Shown in pieces: positions 44,793 through 53,716 of a stretch of DNA of 64,000 nucleotides. Positions within the stretch are counted from its first letter, which is position 1, and every line of letters begins with the position of its first letter. Made by a program: the position numbers and the translations under genes. Below the pieces are notes generated by a model. The model was given only the letters and a program-made list of their open reading frames with translations, was not told the origin of the DNA and ran no database searches. The stretch comes from VYFG01 sp965248685. GTDB taxonomy: Bacteria > Pseudomonadota > Gammaproteobacteria > Arenicellales > Poriferihabitantaceae. The DNA lies in assembly GCA_965248685.1 (NCBI GenBank), contig CBDFKC010000004.1, positions 868,001 through 932,000 of the forward strand. Direction: 5' to 3'.

Positions 44793-45263
44793 ATGAATAA
44801 TCTCCGGTAGGTGGTTTTTGCAAGTTTAAATACAAAAACTCTATTATGTCGGTTAAAAGAGTGAATTCATCAGGTGTTGGTTATTTTTAGTACCCAATGA
44901 CCGAATGAAAAATTGAGATATCGAACCCAACATCGGATTCTATATTTCTGCATGTCTATTATGCACTTATTTCTTTCCAGTAACAGTCTTCTAGTAGTTC
45001 GTCGCAAGACTCGCACGCCGCCGGTGCCGCTTTCCAGGCAAAAAAAGCATTCATATGTTCTGACTGGATACAACAACACCAACTAGCCTGCTAATGGGGT
45101 ATCTAATTATTTTTTAGTGCCCCCTCAAGACAACAGTGTGCTTGCTACGCCAATGAACCCAGTGTAATTTATTTCGCATCATAAGGAATAGCTGATTGTC
45201 AGGGTTGATAAAAACTAGAATCCAAAAGTCGGCAGTTCAAGTCGAGATATCTACAGATCATGT
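44793..45263. other. Intergenic region, 471 bp, no supported gene
   Basis: It must hold the promoter of the binding-protein gene (44793 side). A minus-strand 70-codon frame at 44870-45082 has a Cys- and Arg-heavy, non-protein-like composition and is rejected. No repeat or terminator is clear. Confidence 0.45.
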
Positions 45264-45749
45264 CTACCCGTCATGTTCCAACAAAGGCAGTAGATATTTT
45301 TTCTCCCGTTCATATCGGCTAACCAGAGACGCGTTAGTTTTTTCCAGCGCTTTTACAAATATAGATTTATGGGCAATTGCCGAAGATTCACATTTGCTCA
45401 GAAACAAGGCAATTTTTTTAATTTGCTTGGTCGTCTGGTTTTCAAACTGTAGAAACTCTTCTCTTTTTTGGTTGTTTGTGAGTTCATTTCGCAATCTGAC
45501 ATAAAATTCGATCCCAACCAATTTGAGATGACTTTTAAGTGCTTCTTTGTACCTGAAAAAGTGATGATAAAACTCGTAATCGCTCAGGTCTGCAAGTGCA
45601 TTGAGTGTAACCAGATTTAGTTTTCGCAGGAGTAACATGTTGGCGTCCATCTGTTGGATCAATATGTATAAATCATTTAATTTGTTGTCCGAGTCGGCTT
45701 TATTTGTAGTTATAGGCAAGTCTTCGGTTAATGCTTCTTGAGTGGCCAT
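45264..45749 (-). CDS. Small helical protein of unknown function
   Basis: A 161-aa protein, almost wholly alpha-helical by eye, with no signal peptide. A central HHFFRYKEALKSHLKLVGIE and the late SRYEREKKYLLPLL could be part of a four-helix bundle as in hemerythrin-like domains or anti-sigma factors of the Rsd type, but the His/Glu spacing is not diagnostic. Weak ribosome binding site. It lies upstream of no operon partner, about 170 bp from the nitrile hydratase accessory gene, in the same orientation. Confidence 0.6.
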   Translation of the reverse strand: MATQEALTEDLPITTNKADSDNKLNDLYILIQQMDANMLLLRKLNLVTLNALADLSDYEFYHHFFRYKEALKSHLKLVGIEFYVRLRNELTNNQKREEFLQFENQTTKQIKKIALFLSKCESSAIAHKSIFVKALEKTNASLVSRYEREKKYLLPLLEHDG

Positions 45750-45919
45750 TTTTATACCTGATAAGTAAACACTGATTATTTTTTATTAAACCCGTTGGAC
45801 CCACTATTGCTCCGACCAAAGATGAGTTCAACCAGTAACTGGATTTAACTGATGCAGGGATTATCAACCGTGTGCGCTGAACGAGCTGTGAACAATACTT
45901 AACCGCAAGCTGAACGGCT

Positions 45920-46267
45920 TTATTCAAAAGATCGAATTAGGGTGACTGGGTGTCCGTGCGGGGTTGCGCGGTAGGCGTTTTCCCATTGTTCGCGTTTTAC
46001 GCTCATGGATTCTTTGTCTATTTCGCTATGTTCGGCGATTAGTCTTTCCAACGTGAGGAGCACACTTTGATAATAGGTGTCTAGGTTGTCTTGTTCACCG
46101 CGATTGGCTGCTTCTATTAGGGCTGCGCCCAATGCGCTCGACCAGGTGGTGGCAGTAAATAAACCTTGTTTTATCAGGGCGTCTGCTATGGCCAAGGCCT
46201 CTGCTTGCCAGGGTTGGTCGAAACCATGACTGGCGTCCAGGCTTTGCAGTGGATTAGTTATCGACAA
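45920..46267 (-). CDS. Nitrile hydratase accessory (activator) protein
   Basis: A 115-aa protein. The FDQPWQAEALAIADALIKQG N-terminus and the YYQSVLLTLERLIAE helix are typical of P14K/NhlE-like activators, which insert cobalt and assist cysteine oxidation in the alpha subunit. It is the third gene of the alpha-beta-accessory operon, 17 bp after beta. Confidence 0.9.
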   Translation of the reverse strand: MSITNPLQSLDASHGFDQPWQAEALAIADALIKQGLFTATTWSSALGAALIEAANRGEQDNLDTYYQSVLLTLERLIAEHSEIDKESMSVKREQWENAYRATPHGHPVTLIRSFE

Positions 46268-46284
46268 TTAAGCTGCTCCCGATT

Positions 46285-46950
46285 TCATTTTGGGATTAGA
46301 TAACTTTCCCATAGATCAAGGAAAACGCAGTTTCTTTGGTCTTTATTTTCGGGCCACAATTCAGCGCTGGGAAATACCACGGTATACAAGTGCTGGTGGA
46401 TTTCTATTCCCTGACTTGATAAGTCCGGAAAAATATGGGCACCATGATGGGCATGGATTATGCCGGCTCTTCCTCGAGCATATTGAGGTAGGCGGGTATG
46501 GGTTTCGGTGCCATCCTGGAGCGTAATAATTTCCTGTCCAATGGCAAATTTAGGGAGGACCTCAATCTCTGCGTCAAACCGGGTGGCACATTGCCGGTCC
46601 TGTTCGATAGCCTGCTCTAGGGACAGCGCGTTCGGCAGTTTTCCACGGTTGGCCTCAGTGGACTCGGCTTGTCCGGAAATGGCCTCCTGTAATGTGATGA
46701 TTCCGGCATCAATAAACGTTGCCAGATCGGTTTGGGACCAGGAGTCCATATAGGGTCTCGCAAGATAATCCTCCGGCATAATGAGTTCTCGGCAGTGTCG
46801 CCACCAGTCGATGGTAATACCATTGGCGGTTACGCATTGGGAAAGTCCCCACTGTCGCTTTTCCCAGTCTTGTTGGAATGGCTGGTTGGTTTCGTTAATG
46901 TCGATAGGGCCATACCCCTGCTTGCCGCCGAGATCGTGGATTCCATCCAC
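46285..46950 (-). CDS. nthB: Nitrile hydratase subunit beta
   Basis: A 221-aa subunit. MDGIHDLGGKQGYGPI is the family N-terminus, and the C-terminal domain contains YARGRAGIIHAHHGAHIFPD, typical of the SH3-like part. The start is a GTG at 46950 that overlaps the alpha stop (TAGTG), indicating translational coupling. With alpha it forms the enzyme that hydrates nitriles to amides in the cytoplasm. Confidence 0.93.
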   Translation of the reverse strand: MDGIHDLGGKQGYGPIDINETNQPFQQDWEKRQWGLSQCVTANGITIDWWRHCRELIMPEDYLARPYMDSWSQTDLATFIDAGIITLQEAISGQAESTEANRGKLPNALSLEQAIEQDRQCATRFDAEIEVLPKFAIGQEIITLQDGTETHTRLPQYARGRAGIIHAHHGAHIFPDLSSQGIEIHQHLYTVVFPSAELWPENKDQRNCVFLDLWESYLIPK

Positions 46951-47591
46951 TAGAGCTTAACTGGACCTAGATCTCTCTGGGTTCCGATCATGGCGTTGCG
47001 GGTCACCAGCTCTGCCAACTGGTCAGCATTGAAACTTTTAGTTCCCGGCGGTCGTTGCGGCATCACCAGATAACGTAGTTCAGCGGTACTATCCCAGACC
47101 CGGACTTCGCATTGGTCGGCAATATCAACGTTAAATTCAGCGAGTACTCCCCTGGGATCTCGCACCGCCCTCGAACGGTACGCCGCTGCTTTGTACCAGG
47201 CTGGAGAAACTCCCAGAATCGAAAATGGATAGCAAGAACACAGGGTGCATACCACCAGGTTATGAATTTCATCGGTATTTTCAACCACCTTTAAATGCCC
47301 CGTGGCATTGCCGAGATACCCTAATTCGTCGATTGCGGCGGGGGCGTCATCCAGCAGTTTACGTTTGTATAGGGGGTCAGTCCAGGCTTTGGCGATAACA
47401 TGGGCGCCGCGTTTGGGACCAATTTCCTCCGAGTATGCTTCGACCCAGGAATCGATTGATTGTGGATCGACCAAACCTTTTTCGATTAAAAGTGATTCGA
47501 GAGCTTTGACCCGTAAGGCTGAATCAGATGGCAGGTGAGTGTGAAGATGCCGATGAACTTCAGCAACTTTCTTTGGATTAAATTCGGGCAT
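46950..47591 (-). CDS. nthA: Nitrile hydratase subunit alpha, cobalt type
   Basis: A 213-aa subunit carrying the metal centre VCTLCSC with Cys115, Cys118 and Cys120; Thr116 in the CTLCSC claw is the sequence sign of cobalt rather than iron enzymes. Two of the cysteines become sulfinic/sulfenic acids in family members. Gene order alpha-beta-accessory is standard. No amidase or aldoxime dehydratase gene is adjacent, so the resulting amide must be used by an enzyme encoded elsewhere. Confidence 0.95.
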   Translation of the reverse strand: MPEFNPKKVAEVHRHLHTHLPSDSALRVKALESLLIEKGLVDPQSIDSWVEAYSEEIGPKRGAHVIAKAWTDPLYKRKLLDDAPAAIDELGYLGNATGHLKVVENTDEIHNLVVCTLCSCYPFSILGVSPAWYKAAAYRSRAVRDPRGVLAEFNVDIADQCEVRVWDSTAELRYLVMPQRPPGTKSFNADQLAELVTRNAMIGTQRDLGPVKL

Positions 47592-47709
47592 CGTAGACTC
47601 TTTTTAGTGATCTCCAGTTTATCCAATCCGCTGCAAAATTTCAGCTAACCCGGATCCCAGACCTCGGGTTAGTCCTACTTCATACAGACCGCCGGACCAT
47701 CCAGCAATT

Positions 47710-48324
47710 CTACATTCCATTGCCGTATTTTGGATGATGGATATTAGTGGTCGAACGCATAGATTTCAGGGCAATCGCATAGCCTTCCAGTATTTCGAGA
47801 GCCCAGGATATCCGAGTCCTATAGAATTTATCTGCCCGGGCGTCATTATCCTCTTCGTTTTCATTTAAAACGGCTTCCACCTTTCGAACAATTACGTGGT
47901 CAGGGATGTAGCAGATTCGATTGTTCTTGTAGCTGGACATACGTAATTCCGCTACAGGGTAGGCGCCACCATCGCCTGCAGAAACCGCAACAATAAGTGC
48001 AGGTTTATGACCGACCTGATTTTTGTTCAACAGTAAAAACAAATTCTTAAGACCAGAAGGGACCTGCCCATGCCACTCTGGCGTGACGATAACCAGCCCG
48101 TCGCATTGCTCAATTTCACTGGCAACAGGTTCCATAATTTCTCTCCACTGGTCGCTGTCCTCCCACACCGTTTGATCCCACAGCGGTATTGGATTGTCAG
48201 CAAGGGTAAATAACCAGGGCTCAACATTCTCGTGGTCTCTTTCCAGAGTGGTTTCAATATGCCGCGCGACTTTTTCGCTTTGGGATGGGTTCCTATGACT
48301 GCCTGAAATTATTGCGATTTTCAT
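47710..48324 (-). CDS. NADPH-dependent FMN reductase-like flavoprotein
   Basis: A 204-aa flavodoxin-fold protein (SsuE/ArsH/ChrR type): IISGSHRNPSQSEKVARHIE binds the FMN phosphate, and CDGLVIVTPEWHGQVPSGLKN is the isoalloxazine loop. The ATG at 48324 is chosen since the earlier ATG overlaps the SDR stop and adds no domain. It may provide reduced flavin for a two-component oxygenase elsewhere in the genome, or reduce quinones. 17 bp downstream of the degenerate SDR. Confidence 0.88.
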   Translation of the reverse strand: MKIAIISGSHRNPSQSEKVARHIETTLERDHENVEPWLFTLADNPIPLWDQTVWEDSDQWREIMEPVASEIEQCDGLVIVTPEWHGQVPSGLKNLFLLLNKNQVGHKPALIVAVSAGDGGAYPVAELRMSSYKNNRICYIPDHVIVRKVEAVLNENEEDNDARADKFYRTRISWALEILEGYAIALKSMRSTTNIHHPKYGNGM

Positions 48325-48340
48325 AAATTTTATTATTGCC

Positions 48341-49129
48341 CTAAGGAATGCTGGAAGCAGGTGGCTCAATGTCGGGTACAGTAAACATTTGCCCGGTAAT
48401 ATCTATACTGTGTTCTGATATCAGGTAAAGAAAATAGTTCACAATCTCAGGATCGTCGTGGGGTCGCAATGTGGATTTAGCCTCAGCAGGAAAGTATTTA
48501 TGTCTGATGGCGGTGTTTACTTTACCGATATCCAGTGTATTGAAGCGGATGGATTGATACTCGTCTGCCAGGGTTTGATTCAGGTTTTCCAGGGCAGATC
48601 CCATAGCGCCCACTGGGCCCCAGTAGGCACTTCCTTTTCGACCAGCTGCCAAGGTGCAGAACACCACCGAAGCATTTTCCGGCTTCTCAAGCAAAGGCAG
48701 TAATGCCCTGGTCAGCAACATGGGATTGATCAGGGATCGTCGATAGACGCTGTGCCAGGTTGTTGCTTTGGAGAGTGTAACTGGCGCCAGGGGTGCAGCG
48801 CCGGATTCCATATGAATTAAACCATCTAAACTGGAGAACGAATTCGCTAACCCCTGGACCAGTTGGTCAAGATGCTGCTCTTCGGCTTTATTCAAATCCA
48901 GCGTGACCACCATGGGTTCTGGATAGCCGCGCTTTACAATTTCATCGTACAGCGGTGCGACAATTCTTTCCTTGCGTTCAAGTAAAAGCACAGTAGCGCC
49001 CCATTCTGCTAATCCCAAAGCCATCGAATAGCCAATTTCGCTACCGGCGCCGGAAACCAGAATGTTTTTGGCTTCAAAAAAAGCACGGTATGGTTGAAAA
49101 TTACTCGGCAGTAATTGAGTGGACGACAT
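48341..49129 (-). CDS. SDR-fold protein with degenerate active site
   Basis: A 262-aa YciK-like short-chain dehydrogenase homologue. The cofactor loop is ILVSGAGSEIGYSMA, still plausible for NAD(P) binding. However the expected NNAG is replaced by HMESGA, and the YxxxK segment reads WGPVGAMGS (Val173 and Gly177 where Tyr and Lys belong). The protein is probably not a dehydrogenase, or uses another chemistry. It heads a two-gene unit with the FMN reductase-like gene. Confidence 0.85.
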   Translation of the reverse strand: MSSTQLLPSNFQPYRAFFEAKNILVSGAGSEIGYSMALGLAEWGATVLLLERKERIVAPLYDEIVKRGYPEPMVVTLDLNKAEEQHLDQLVQGLANSFSSLDGLIHMESGAAPLAPVTLSKATTWHSVYRRSLINPMLLTRALLPLLEKPENASVVFCTLAAGRKGSAYWGPVGAMGSALENLNQTLADEYQSIRFNTLDIGKVNTAIRHKYFPAEAKSTLRPHDDPEIVNYFLYLISEHSIDITGQMFTVPDIEPPASSIP

Positions 49130-49313
49130 ATTGGGTTAAAAGGGGAATTTGCTATAGCCGGTGGGCGGGCAATATTAGCACGATGCAAGTTGGTGATAGC
49201 GGCGTTATTAATCGCATCAATTACGACTGAAAATTTGTTTTACTCTTTCCCTGGTAACAAATATCCGGTTGCGAGGTATACTCGGCTACCCATATTTGCC
49301 CACAATTGTTGCT

Positions 49314-49796
49314 ATGCAAATCGACAAAGACAGCGTTGTCTCATTCAATTATCGGTTATATGAAGATGACGTGATATTGGAAAATACCTGGGAGGAGAGT
49401 CAGCCAATTCTATACCTCCACGGCAGGGGTGGAATGCTGGAGGGGATAGAGCAGGCGCTTGAGGGCAAGAACAGTGGTGACACCCTGGAAATCACACTGC
49501 CCCCAGAAAGAGCCTATGGCAATCGCACCGAAGCCAGTCTCGAAAGAATACCAATCAAATATCTTATGTCCAAGAGAAAACCCCGCCCGGGCAATGTGGT
49601 TCAGGTGAATACCCAGAACGGTATCCGGGAGGTGGTGGTGATGAAAGTCGGCCGGTTTAATGTGGACGTCGACACCAATCATCCGCTTGCGGGTAAAACC
49701 CTTCGATTCGAAATTGAAGTGGGTGAAGTTAGAGCAGCCACCGAACAGGAATTAGCCCACGGCCATGCCCATGGCGCGGGTGGACATCAACATTAG
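49314..49796 (+). CDS. slyD: FKBP-type peptidyl-prolyl isomerase, SlyD-like
   Basis: A 160-aa protein with the SlyD FKBP domain and inserted-flap organisation: VVSFNYRLYEDD, LHGRGGMLEGIEQALEG, and the flap region. The tail HGHAHGAGGHQH is a short histidine-rich metal-binding end, less extended than in E. coli SlyD. ATG at 49314 is the only start preceding the domain. Acts as a folding helper and possibly in nickel delivery. Confidence 0.9.
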   Translation: MQIDKDSVVSFNYRLYEDDVILENTWEESQPILYLHGRGGMLEGIEQALEGKNSGDTLEITLPPERAYGNRTEASLERIPIKYLMSKRKPRPGNVVQVNTQNGIREVVVMKVGRFNVDVDTNHPLAGKTLRFEIEVGEVRAATEQELAHGHAHGAGGHQH

Positions 49797-49815
49797 TAAA
49801 AAAGAGTAGAAAACC

Positions 49816-50982
49816 ATGAATCTCTTGCAGCGCGGTTTCCCGGAAGCTGAATTTGAAACCAGGACTCATACTCTTCAACAGGTAATGCGATCAGCGGAGT
49901 GTGATGCAGTTATTTTGACCACCGAGCCCAATGTCCGCTATTACAGCGGGTTTTTCACTCAATTCTGGCAAAGCCCTACTCGCCCCTGGTATTTGATCGT
50001 TCCCCTCGACGGCAAGCCGATTGCCGTGATTCCAGAAATTGGTGCAAGTGGAATGGCACAAACCTGGGTCGACGACGTGCGTACCTGGGCTTCACCCCAG
50101 CCAGAAGATGACGGTATGTCGTTGCTCATAGCTGCGGTCCAGGAATTGCCGAAAAGATTTGGCCAGGTGGGTATGACTCTGGGACCAGAAAGTATGCTGA
50201 GAATGCCAGCAAATAATTTTCAGTGGCTGAAGCAAGGGCTGCCTGGCTATCAATTTGTCGATATCGCACAATCGATTCACCTGCTCCGAATGACCAAGTC
50301 AGACCTGGAGATCGCCAAGACTCGCCACATCTGTCAACTCGCTTCAGCGAGCTTTGGAGTGATGACTGAGCTGGCGGAGGCTGGATTGAGCGAGCGGGAA
50401 ATCTGTCGCCGTATGCAACTCGATATGCTCGGCCGAGGTGCCGATACCTGCGTTTATATGGTTGCGGGGTCCGGCAAGGGTGGATACGACAGTATTATCA
50501 TGGGACCTACCGATCGTGTTCTCGAGCAGGAGGACGTTTTGATTATTGATACCGGTTCAACCTGGGACGGTTATTTTTGTGACTTTGATCGAAACTGGGC
50601 ATTTGGTTCGGTGAGTGATGCCTGTCGGGATGCTTACCAGGTGGTCTGGAATGCCACTGAAGAGGGATTTGCCGCAGCCAAACCTGGAGCAACTACCAGT
50701 GATGTCTGGCGGGCGATGAATGAAGTTATGGTAGCAGGAGGAAGTCTCGGCAATGAAGTTGGAAGGCTCGGCCATGGTCTTGGCATCGAACTGACCGAGC
50801 GACCGTCTAACACTCAGACTGACAATACGGAATTGCAGTCAGGAATGATACTCACCCTGGAACCCGGTATGACATTTGCCGATGGAAAGCAGATGGTTCA
50901 TGAAGAAAATATCGTCATTACCGACGAAGGCGCAGAATGGCTTACCCTGCGCGCCGATCCCGAGATACCGGTTATTGCATAA
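49816..50982 (+). CDS. M24-family (creatinase/Xaa-Pro aminopeptidase-like) metallopeptidase
   Basis: A 388-aa pita-bread protein. The N-terminal creatinase-like domain is followed by the metal site: Asp in LIIDTGSTWDGYFCDFDR (two Asp), His in RLGHGLGIELTERPS, and Glu in LTLEPGM and VHEENIVIT. It is close to Xaa-Pro dipeptidases/creatinase/ectoine hydrolase-like members. It starts 20 bp after slyD and is probably co-transcribed. Confidence 0.9.
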   Translation: MNLLQRGFPEAEFETRTHTLQQVMRSAECDAVILTTEPNVRYYSGFFTQFWQSPTRPWYLIVPLDGKPIAVIPEIGASGMAQTWVDDVRTWASPQPEDDGMSLLIAAVQELPKRFGQVGMTLGPESMLRMPANNFQWLKQGLPGYQFVDIAQSIHLLRMTKSDLEIAKTRHICQLASASFGVMTELAEAGLSEREICRRMQLDMLGRGADTCVYMVAGSGKGGYDSIIMGPTDRVLEQEDVLIIDTGSTWDGYFCDFDRNWAFGSVSDACRDAYQVVWNATEEGFAAAKPGATTSDVWRAMNEVMVAGGSLGNEVGRLGHGLGIELTERPSNTQTDNTELQSGMILTLEPGMTFADGKQMVHEENIVITDEGAEWLTLRADPEIPVIA

Positions 50983-51032
50983 AGAATGAGGGGACAGATT
51001 CAGACCCGAGTCCAGACTTCTTCCCAGGTTCC

Positions 51033-52130
51033 TCAGCTTTTTATAAACGTTTCAGCGACACGGTCGCCAAACTCCATAGTGCTGACCATGGTTACATCGG
51101 AACCTGGCTTGGACAGATCTGCGGTGGAGTATCCGTCTGCGAACACACTCTGCATGGCTGCCCAGAGGTTTTTTGCTTCCTGATCCATACCGAAACTCAT
51201 CTCGAGCATCATCGCTACTGAACCAATCATCGAATAAGGATTGGCAATATTTTTCCCGGCAATATCAGGTGCCGAACCGTGGGAGGGCTCGTAGTAGGAT
51301 TTCTCGGGACCGATACATGCTGAAGGCATCAGGCCCAAAGAGCCGAGTATTCCTCCGGCCTGGTCACTTAAAATATCTCCGAACAGGTTCTCCATCACCA
51401 TAACGTCGAATTGACCGGGATTAAGGCACAGGTAGGTTGCGGCAGCGTCGACCAATACATGCTTAACCTCAACTTCAGGAAAATCTTTATTGACTTCACC
51501 GACTACATCAGTCCACAGCACGCTTGATTTAAGTACATTACTTTTGTGAATACTGTGCAATACTTTTTTGCGTTTCATCGCGGTCTGAAATGCGATGGTT
51601 AGAATGCGTCGAATCTGGTCTTCGTCGTATTCCAGCGTTTCCTTGGCATAACGTAATCCCATAGCGTTGACCCCGGTTTCTTTCTCGCCAAAATAAAGTC
51701 CACCAACCAATTCCCGAATAATCATAATGTCGATACCATCGCCGATGATTTCTGGTTTCAACGGCGAAAAATGTGCCAAGCTCGCGGGCAGGTATACCGG
51801 CCGAAAATTAGCGTAGGTATCATAACGTCGGCGCATGGGCAGCAAGGCCCCTCGCTCGGGTTGTTCGTCCAGTGGAATCTTTTGTGATTGCTCGTGACTC
51901 AGCCCGATGGTTCCCTTGAGTATTGCGTCGGCCTGATCACAGATTTTCTTGGTTTCCTCCGGATAGCTGTGACCGGTTTTAAACCATGCCGAAGCTCCAA
52001 AGTCCCCCTGCATCAAGTCGAAAGTCACCGAGTTTCGTTGCTCGACCAACTTTAGAATTTTTACCGCTTCGGCCATTATTTCTTCACCGATGCCGTCTCC
52101 GGCAAGCAGAGCTATCTTGTAATTTTTCAT
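51033..52130 (-). CDS. leuB: 3-isopropylmalate dehydrogenase
   Basis: A 365-aa beta-decarboxylating dehydrogenase of leucine synthesis. KIALLAGDGIGEEIMAEAVK is the N-terminal cofactor region, KSNVLKSSVLWTDVV and NLFGDILSDQAGGILGSLGL hold the Mg-binding acidic residues, and YEPSHGSAPDIAGKNIANP is the family signature. No leuA, leuC or leuD in the window; tartrate/malate dehydrogenase-like alternatives exist in the superfamily, but the signature favours LeuB. Confidence 0.9.
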   Translation of the reverse strand: MKNYKIALLAGDGIGEEIMAEAVKILKLVEQRNSVTFDLMQGDFGASAWFKTGHSYPEETKKICDQADAILKGTIGLSHEQSQKIPLDEQPERGALLPMRRRYDTYANFRPVYLPASLAHFSPLKPEIIGDGIDIMIIRELVGGLYFGEKETGVNAMGLRYAKETLEYDEDQIRRILTIAFQTAMKRKKVLHSIHKSNVLKSSVLWTDVVGEVNKDFPEVEVKHVLVDAAATYLCLNPGQFDVMVMENLFGDILSDQAGGILGSLGLMPSACIGPEKSYYEPSHGSAPDIAGKNIANPYSMIGSVAMMLEMSFGMDQEAKNLWAAMQSVFADGYSTADLSKPGSDVTMVSTMEFGDRVAETFIKS

Positions 52131-52197
52131 TTGAGTTTGATTAAACTAATTGATTAAACGACCCCGGCATCATTTGCTGAACCAGTGACGGTGGATC

Positions 52198-52977
52198 TCA
52201 GGATGGCCAATCGGGTTTACGCTTCTCAATAAAGGCATCGATGCCTTCTCGGGCCTCGTCCAGCATCATGTTTCCCGAGATGGCGTCAGTGGCAATACAG
52301 TAGGCGTCATCCAGACCTTGATTCAGTTGCTGGTAAAACATCTTTTTACCCAGACTGACTACCCTGGCGGGTTTTGACTGGATATTGGTCGCCAGGGCCT
52401 CAATCGCGGCATCGAGGTCAGAGGAATCAACAACCTGATTGATCAATCCGTATTCAAGTGCAGTGGCGGCATTGATGAAATCCCCCGTCAGCAACATACT
52501 CAATGCATGTTTTCGCGATATATTGCGGGAAAGTGCTACCGCAGGTGTAGAGCAGAACAAACCAAGATTGATTCCGGAAACAGCGAAACGACAACTGTCT
52601 GCGGCAATTGCCAAATCACATGTCGCGACCAATTGGCATCCAGCGGCGGTGGCCATCCCCTGAACTTTTGCGATCACAGGCTGGGGCAAATTGACGATCT
52701 TCTGCATCATCGCGCTGCATTTACTGAATAGCTGATGTTGATACTCGCGACTGTCATTAGCCCGCATCTGCTTGAGGTCGTGACCGGCACAAAATGCCTT
52801 GCCATTGGCCGCCAAAACCACCACCCGGATAGCTGAGTCGGTCGCAATCTGGTCTAGGTTGGAACATAACGCATCCAACATCTGTTCTGACAATGGATTG
52901 TATTGCGAAGGTCGATCAAGAGTCAGGGTACAGACCCCCTCGTTCCGAGTTCGCAGTAGAAAATCAGAATCGGTCAT
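52198..52977 (-). CDS. Enoyl-CoA hydratase/isomerase family protein
   Basis: A 259-aa crotonase-fold protein: oxyanion motif AANGKAFCAGHDLKQM, AKVQGMATAAGCQLVATCDLAIA and GLFCSTPAVALSRNISRK. It is distinct from the homologue at 19.6 kb. Acts on a CoA ester in fatty or aromatic acid breakdown. No partner gene adjacent. Confidence 0.92.
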   Translation of the reverse strand: MTDSDFLLRTRNEGVCTLTLDRPSQYNPLSEQMLDALCSNLDQIATDSAIRVVVLAANGKAFCAGHDLKQMRANDSREYQHQLFSKCSAMMQKIVNLPQPVIAKVQGMATAAGCQLVATCDLAIAADSCRFAVSGINLGLFCSTPAVALSRNISRKHALSMLLTGDFINAATALEYGLINQVVDSSDLDAAIEALATNIQSKPARVVSLGKKMFYQQLNQGLDDAYCIATDAISGNMMLDEAREGIDAFIEKRKPDWPS

Positions 52978-53037
52978 TGATTTAGTGGAATAAGGGATGC
53001 CGGCACCGGTATCCCTCCCAAACTCGGGATGGATAAC

Positions 53038-53493
53038 CTATTGAGACTTGTCCACCATGTATTGAACTGCTGCGGTAATCTCTTCATCGCTTAGAGAAGG
53101 ATTTCCTCCCTTGGGTGGCATTACGCCGGTTTTGCCTTGAAAGCCCTTGATCGCATTTCCTACCATAACGTCCATGCCCTGACTGATACGATCTGCCCAG
53201 GCGGTGCTATCACCAACCTTGGGTGAACCGGCAACACCGGAAGTATGGCAGGCGGTGCAAATGCCGTTATAAACGGCTTCGCCATCGACGGGACCGGCTG
53301 CAACCTGGCTTGACTCCTGGGCAGCCTGTTCTGCGGCCGCAGCCGCGGCTTCATCGCTGGTCATGATATTAAGAGTTCCAACCGCTGCGATTCTTTGTTG
53401 AAGGGATTCATCAGTGTTGTGATTTGCCCATGCTAATAAGCTGGCAATGGTCAGACCGAGGCCAGCAACCAGAGTGAATAGTGTTGATTTCAT
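53038..53493 (-). CDS. Cytochrome c5-like periplasmic c-type cytochrome
   Basis: A 151-aa protein with signal peptide (MKSTLFTLVAGLGLTIASLL) and an acidic, Ala-rich linker. The haem site is Cys79-x-x-Cys82-His83 (ICTACHTSG) and the axial Met is in GVMPPKGGNPSLS. The pattern matches cytochrome c5 of gammaproteobacteria, a periplasmic electron carrier. Single gene, divergent from the GT-C protein. Confidence 0.92.
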   Translation of the reverse strand: MKSTLFTLVAGLGLTIASLLAWANHNTDESLQQRIAAVGTLNIMTSDEAAAAAAEQAAQESSQVAAGPVDGEAVYNGICTACHTSGVAGSPKVGDSTAWADRISQGMDVMVGNAIKGFQGKTGVMPPKGGNPSLSDEEITAAVQYMVDKSQ

Positions 53494-53716
53494 TGTGATT
53501 AATTATAAATCGGAAAGTTAAAAGTAACGAAAAATTTGAGGCGCAATTATACCCGACATTATCTGAGAGATATAAGTAACAATTGTCGAAACCAGGCACC
53601 GTCTGGGCAGGGATGGCTTTCGGTGTCCGACTACTAATAGCGAATACAGTATACTTTTGGATCAATCCAGATCCAATGCTGCTCGACAAATTTCCCAGTG
53701 AACAATATTTACCCCC

